DNA of 64,000 nt from a bacterium BMS3Abin14 (GTDB lineage Bacteria; BMS3Abin14). Every line of letters begins with the position of its first letter. Position 1 is the first letter of the stretch. A model generated the notes under the pieces. It did not search any database. It saw only the letters and a list, made by a program, of their open reading frames with translations, and was not told where the DNA came from. The stretch covers positions 1-64,000 of the forward strand of contig BDTG01000005.1 of NCBI GenBank assembly GCA_002897695.1, written 5' to 3'. The position numbers were made by a program, and so were the translations under genes. Of this stretch, positions 60,088-64,000 are shown piece after piece.

Positions 60088-60783
60088 TCAGGCCCGCGCC
60101 AACATGTCCAGAAACCGTCCCAGGATCAGGGATGCGGTTAAATGGGCATTATCCATGAATTCCCCCGTATCTTTGATAATACCGGCCGGATCTTCAACCA
60201 TGGGGCAGCATCCGGCCAGATCCTCCTCGATCCACTCCTTAACCATCTCACCATCAGCCTCAAGGTGAAACTGGAATCCGTAAACGCTCCCGTGCCAGCG
60301 GAAAGCCTGGTTAACGCACGCGTGGGATGATGCCAGGAGGACGGCCCCATGGGGAAGATCAAAGGTCTCCCCATGCCAGTGAAGGACCGGGATATTGTCT
60401 CCCGCCCCGGAGAAAAGAGGGTCCGTCTTTCCCTCATCGGTCAATGCAACATTCCCCCAACCCACCTCCTTTTCCTGCCCGGGATTTACTCCGGCCCCCA
60501 GGGCGGCAGCCAGAAGCTGCGCACCAAGGCACACACCCAGCACCGGCATACGCCGCGCGGCGGCCTCTGCCAGGAATGCCTTTTCCTTTGCAAGAAAATC
60601 CAGATCGTCATTGGAGGACATGGGTCCACCCATGGAAATAACTCCCGTAAACCCGGCCGGGGACAGGGGTGTCGGATCCCCTTTGTAGGGCTCCAGGACC
60701 ATATACGGGATACCTCTACCATCGAGCATCTCCGCAATAAGGCCAGGCCCCTCGAAGGGCACATGTTGAAAGATGACTACCAT
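60088..60783 (-). CDS. Class I glutamine amidotransferase-like protein
   Basis: The 231 residues show MGGPMSSNDD, the nucleophile in PVLGVCLGAQLLAAALG, and GFQFHLEADGEMV for His and Glu. It is of the GMP-synthase-like GATase1 type, often annotated as a free amidotransferase. No partner enzyme lies next to it. Confidence 0.88.
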   Translation of the reverse strand: MVVIFQHVPFEGPGLIAEMLDGRGIPYMVLEPYKGDPTPLSPAGFTGVISMGGPMSSNDDLDFLAKEKAFLAEAAARRMPVLGVCLGAQLLAAALGAGVNPGQEKEVGWGNVALTDEGKTDPLFSGAGDNIPVLHWHGETFDLPHGAVLLASSHACVNQAFRWHGSVYGFQFHLEADGEMVKEWIEEDLAGCCPMVEDPAGIIKDTGEFMDNAHLTASLILGRFLDMLARA

Positions 60784-60892
60784 ATCAGTCGATTAAACCT
60801 TCAAAACATCGCAAAAGGGTTTTTCGCAGCACTTTCCCCTCACCTCATTCCTCTCCCCCGGGGGGAGAGGAAGAGTAAGGAAATGGACCATA

Positions 60893-61294
60893 TTACGCCT
60901 CGACGAGCTTCGCCCCCAGTTCCCTGCAGTTTTCAAGGTCGGCCTCCGTGGGGAAAAGCTGGGCTCTGAATCCCTCCGCCGGGATCTTGATCTTGATCCC
61001 TTTGAGCCTCTCCTCCACAAGTTTGACCGCTTCTCCGCTCCAGCCATATGAACCGAACACCACCGCTTTTTTTCCCCTCAGCTTGATGGTCGCCAGAGAG
61101 GACAGGTTCTCCATGTAGGACTCGGTGAACCCCGCCTTGACGGTTTCGATAAGCGCGCATTCCTTCTTACCCTCGACCAGATAGGAGTTATAGGTCGTGC
61201 CATGGGGCGCATTCATGATCAGATCGAAAGTACGCAGATCGGGGTCCAGAGCCCCCACCCAGTGAAGGCCAGGGGCCATGTTGACGGTGGACAT
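60893..61294 (-). pseudogene. Flavodiiron protein (FprA/ROO) with large in-frame deletion
   Basis: Start ATG 61294, 133 residues. Residues 1-67 are the beginning of the metallo-beta-lactamase-like domain (HWVGALDPDLRTFDLIM, TYNSYLVEGKK), stopping at ESYMENL. From SLATIKLRGKKAVVFGSYGW on it is the flavodoxin domain's second half (GWSGEAVKLVEERL). The diiron site (HxExD...H) and about 250 residues are missing, without a frameshift. The adjacent rubredoxin is the usual electron donor to ROO. As it stands it cannot reduce O2. Confidence 0.8.
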
Positions 61295-61295
61295 A

Positions 61296-61454
61296 TCAGA
61301 CCGCCTCGAAGAAGCTCTTGTCCGCTCCGCAATCCGGGCAGACCCAATCCTCGGGCACCTTGTCAAACGGAGTTCCGGCTTCTACGCCCTCATCAGGATC
61401 CCCGGCGACCGGGTCATATACATAACCACACACACTGCAACGATACTTCTTCAT
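61296..61454 (-). CDS. Rubredoxin
   Basis: 52 residues: [20 protein letters not shown] ... [16 protein letters not shown]. The two CxxCG(Y/A) knuckles for the single iron are complete. A strong aaaggaggt site precedes the ATG at 61454. The stop is one base from the flavodiiron start, as in rd-roo operons. It is an electron carrier in oxygen defence. Confidence 0.95.
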   Translation of the reverse strand: MKKYRCSVCGYVYDPVAGDPDEGVEAGTPFDKVPEDWVCPDCGADKSFFEAV

Positions 61455-61613
61455 GTCATACCTCCTTTGAGCTGTCTGGTTTCAGGCCGAACTTCTCTCC
61501 GCAAGAGTTGCACCCCCGCCTCTGCTCCTCCCCCCTTCGGCAGGCTCAGGACAATCAAACTGCCCTCGAGGGGGAGGAAGAATGCGACATTTTTCCTGAC
61601 GCAGGGTTGGCTG

Positions 61614-62558
61614 TCAAGGTGAAATCGTTTCAGAGTTACATTCTCCGGCAATTTTCCTCACCCCGGCCCACCTTTCCGCCAACGGCATAACCAGCCGCAG
61701 GAAGATGGAACCGAAAACGAGACGGCCCACCACTATCCATAGCAGGTTGGCCCCCACCGCGGCAAAGACCAGTGAGTCCTCGATCAGGGCGTGGCTGGTA
61801 CCCAGGAAAACGTTGGTTGCGAGAATCTCCCTGCTGGAGATAGAGCTTTTTTTTGTCTCGTCAATAATAAGCCCCGCACCGTAGGCAAGTCCGAGGACCA
61901 ACCCCACAGCAGCCACAAACGCCGTCTTGCGGTGAAGCCCCAGTGTCTTCATGGGCCATTGGAGAACGTTCATAAACCGGTCCATGAGACCGAATTCCCG
62001 GCTTATCTCCACAAGGAGCATAAGGGTAATAACGATAATGGTAATCCGCAGGAGGGACATCACGTTTGACACCAGAACCTGCCCCAAACCGGAGGCATCT
62101 GAAGCCGCCGTGCGGCCCAGGATCACCCCGCCGTCAGGGATGATCCTCGCGAAGATGAACCCGGCGACCAGGGCGGCTGAAATCCTTACTGTAAGCATCA
62201 CCGCAGCCGGTGTGCCCGCCCTGCTCTGCACCGCTGTTTCCACGATAAGGTTGTGGGCTATGAGAACCATGATGGCCAGAACGGTCATGGATTTTGCCGT
62301 CATGGGGATGTTCACCGCAACGGCTATGGCAGCGTAGATGTTGACCACTCCGCCTGTGAGTATGGCAAGGGCTGCCTCCCCTGGAAGTGCAAAAATCTTC
62401 ATTACCGGGGAAGCCAGGTGCGCCAGGAATTCCAGGGCCCCGAGGGCCTTGAGTACCTGGACAATGGCCATCGTGGGCACCATGATCCTGAGCAGGAGCC
62501 AAGCCATGGAAAGCCCCGAACAAATCCCGCGCTTACTGCTGTGAAAAAGCCTGCTCAC
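61614..62558 (-). CDS. Nucleoside-recognition (Gate) domain membrane protein
   Basis: The 314 residues form about 8 membrane helices with two Gate-type repeats, e.g. LPGEAALAILTGGVVNIYAAIAV and ATNVFLGTSHALIEDSLVFAAVG. Families include spore maturation proteins and putative transporters. The substrate is not known. The start may be an inner Met near MAWLLLRIMVPTMA. Confidence 0.75.
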   Translation of the reverse strand: MSRLFHSSKRGICSGLSMAWLLLRIMVPTMAIVQVLKALGALEFLAHLASPVMKIFALPGEAALAILTGGVVNIYAAIAVAVNIPMTAKSMTVLAIMVLIAHNLIVETAVQSRAGTPAAVMLTVRISAALVAGFIFARIIPDGGVILGRTAASDASGLGQVLVSNVMSLLRITIIVITLMLLVEISREFGLMDRFMNVLQWPMKTLGLHRKTAFVAAVGLVLGLAYGAGLIIDETKKSSISSREILATNVFLGTSHALIEDSLVFAAVGANLLWIVVGRLVFGSIFLRLVMPLAERWAGVRKIAGECNSETISP

Positions 62559-62735
62559 AGTTTCTCCGTCTCCATGTCGGGGTGGGTATCATGCCAGCTC
62601 AACATCAAGCCTTTTCAGCATGACCAGGCCGTCCCTGCCTTCCATTGGCTACGACCTATTTAACCATTTTAGCAGACCCTGTCCATGGGGCAAACGGCCG
62701 GATAGTAAAAGAGTCCCGAATTGGAAGTCTGCTCT

Positions 62736-62993
62736 CTACTTGAGCGGCCGGATACTTCCTCCTGCGAACTGGCCGATCAGGGCGCTTATGATGAAGAGGG
62801 GAACGTAGATGTAGGAAAAACCGCCCGTGATGCGCATGGCGATGATGAAGGGGATGATCAGGTGGATGGCGAGGAACCAGTTCACCGAAAATTTCCTGCA
62901 TCTTACGCGCCAGTACCCGAAGGGGAGAGTTGCGACGAAAGTCAGGACAATCAAAGTCAACAGAAGCCCGGTGGAACCGTATGACAGATCCAT
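62736..62993 (-). CDS. Small membrane protein, unknown
   Basis: 85 residues with about three membrane helices (LLLTLIVLTFVATLPFGYW; FLAIHLIIPFIIAMRITG; IYVPLFIISALIGQFAGG). No recognised family. A ribosome site is weak. It lies between two larger genes in its own direction. Confidence 0.6.
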   Translation of the reverse strand: MDLSYGSTGLLLTLIVLTFVATLPFGYWRVRCRKFSVNWFLAIHLIIPFIIAMRITGGFSYIYVPLFIISALIGQFAGGSIRPLK

Positions 62994-63151
62994 GACGAAT
63001 TCTTGTAGCAGACAGGCATTTGGTGGTCAAGGGGAGTACTCGACATTATGACCTCTATCTTCTATGATTTCCTTATTCAGTGACCACCGGGCGGGCGAAA
63101 TTGCCAAGCGCCGGAGGCGGGGTGCCGGCTTCAGAGAGAAGGTTTGTCGCC

Positions 63152-64000
63152 ATGACCGTAACTCGCAGGATAACGGGGAAAATAAGAGTGCGGCTCGACC
63201 GGGCCATTCTGACAGTGGCAGATGGTCCTGACACGGGCCGGGAAGCTAAACTCGAGGAGGGCATTCTGACCATAGGAACCGATCCGGGTTCCGGGTTCTG
63301 CCTTACCGATCCCACTGTATCCCGTCGACATGCCGAGGTTGCACGCACCAGCGATGGTTTTTTGCTGCAGGATGTGGGCAGCACAAACGGGACGTTCATT
63401 AACGGCGTCAGGGTTGACCGTGCCTACCTGCGCGACGGCACGACAATTACCCTGGGGAAAAGCGAGATCGGCTTCCGGCTCAACGAGGAAACCTTCGTTC
63501 CCGCCGCATCGCATGCCACACGCTTCGGGGAGATGATCGGGCGGGATAAATCCATGCGGGAGATATTTTCTCTCCTGGAGCGGTTGTCCGGAAGCGACGT
63601 GACGGTCCTGCTACAGGGTGAGACGGGAACCGGGAAGGAGCTGGCCGCCAGGGGCCTTCATTCATACGGTCCGAGGTCATCCATGCCCTTTGTCGTCTTC
63701 AACTGTGCGGCGGTGCCCTCAGAACTTATGGAGAGCGAACTGTTCGGATTCGAGAAAGGGGCCTTCACCGGGGCGGATGCCTCCCGACAAGGCGCGGTTG
63801 AGGAGGCCGAAGGGGGGACCCTGTTTCTCGACGAAATCGGAGAACTGTCCCTTTCACTTCAGCCCAAGCTCCTCCGGCTGCTGGACCGAAGGGAGTTCAA
63901 GCGTCTGGGAGAGGCCGGTGAGCGGCACTCGAACATCCGTTTCGTGGCGGCCACCAACCGGGATCTCGAGGCTCAGGTCATGGAAGGAACTTTCCGTCAG
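63152..64000 (+). CDS. Sigma-54 activator with N-terminal FHA domain, 3' end outside window
   Basis: From ATG 63152 the 283 visible residues hold an FHA domain ([40 protein letters not shown]) and the AAA+ core: GETGTGKE (Walker A), [16 protein letters not shown] (sigma-54 contact GAFTGA), [15 protein letters not shown] (Walker B) and VAATNRDL. The C-terminal DNA-binding helix-turn-helix would follow. FHA reads phospho-Thr, so the activator is probably tuned by a Ser/Thr kinase. Confidence 0.93.
   Translation, partial: MTVTRRITGKIRVRLDRAILTVADGPDTGREAKLEEGILTIGTDPGSGFCLTDPTVSRRHAEVARTSDGFLLQDVGSTNGTFINGVRVDRAYLRDGTTITLGKSEIGFRLNEETFVPAASHATRFGEMIGRDKSMREIFSLLERLSGSDVTVLLQGETGTGKELAARGLHSYGPRSSMPFVVFNCAAVPSELMESELFGFEKGAFTGADASRQGAVEEAEGGTLFLDEIGELSLSLQPKLLRLLDRREFKRLGEAGERHSNIRFVAATNRDLEAQVMEGTFRQ

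Overview
The window is a 64 kb piece of a bacterial chromosome of moderate to high GC content. The gene set points to an anaerobe of the deltaproteobacterial (Desulfobacterota-like) type. The signs are a tungsten-type aldehyde ferredoxin oxidoreductase with its polyferredoxin partner, a rubredoxin next to a flavodiiron-protein remnant, a UXX-star selenoprotein, a eukaryote-like citrate synthase of the kind known from Geobacter, a TraF-like outer-membrane protein, a sigma-54 activator with an FHA domain, and a full trp operon. The assignment is an inference from gene content only.

Layout. Positions 1-8900 are accessory. They hold a MazE-type antitoxin (cut by the window edge) and a four-gene minus-strand head-group cluster: methyltransferase, CDP-alcohol phosphatidyltransferase, PLP aminotransferase and CTP-type nucleotidyltransferase. 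A decayed IS3-family element sits between the last two. Next come a BldC/excisionase-like regulator behind five contiguous 10-bp operator half-sites, a broken RAYT transposase carrying a 617-bp tyrosine-recombinase mini-element inside it, and a DUF4143 ATPase. Positions 8900-14400 hold a Fic protein, a flavin oxidoreductase gene interrupted by an amber codon, a TraF-like barrel protein, a CBS-GGDEF cyclase and a NYN-LOTUS protein. Positions 14400-31000 are mostly metabolic: the AOR operon, a selenoprotein with two in-frame UGA codons and hairpins at bSECIS distance, citrate synthase, malic enzyme, an antiporter, a ClC channel, and DinB. Positions 31000-45100 hold housekeeping and small genes (tRNA-Arg, dnaK, pcnB, two SpoU methyltransferases, thioredoxin-like proteins, YeiH). 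Positions 45150-51870 are the operon trpL-E-G-D-C-F-B-A, with a Trp-Trp-Trp leader peptide and two terminators. Positions 51900-64000 hold yjbQ, radC, ptsP, typA, a M23 peptidase, redox genes and the start of the FHA-sigma-54 activator.

How the parts work together. The AOR pair, rubredoxin, rubrerythrin-like protein and UXX-star protein describe an oxygen-wary redox metabolism. Citrate synthase and malic enzyme handle C4/C6 carbon flow. The head-group cluster looks like a CDP-activated amino-alcohol or aminophosphonate pathway feeding a membrane lipid or polymer, possibly disabled by the IS insertion.

Two features recur between genes: 7-bp tandem arrays of changing sequence but constant period, and a palindrome built on TCGTAAAAAG/CTTTTTACGA. 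Several genes are visibly decaying (RAYT, recombinase, flavin reductase, flavodiiron protein, cytochrome fusion). All calls are from reading the sequence; no database search was run.
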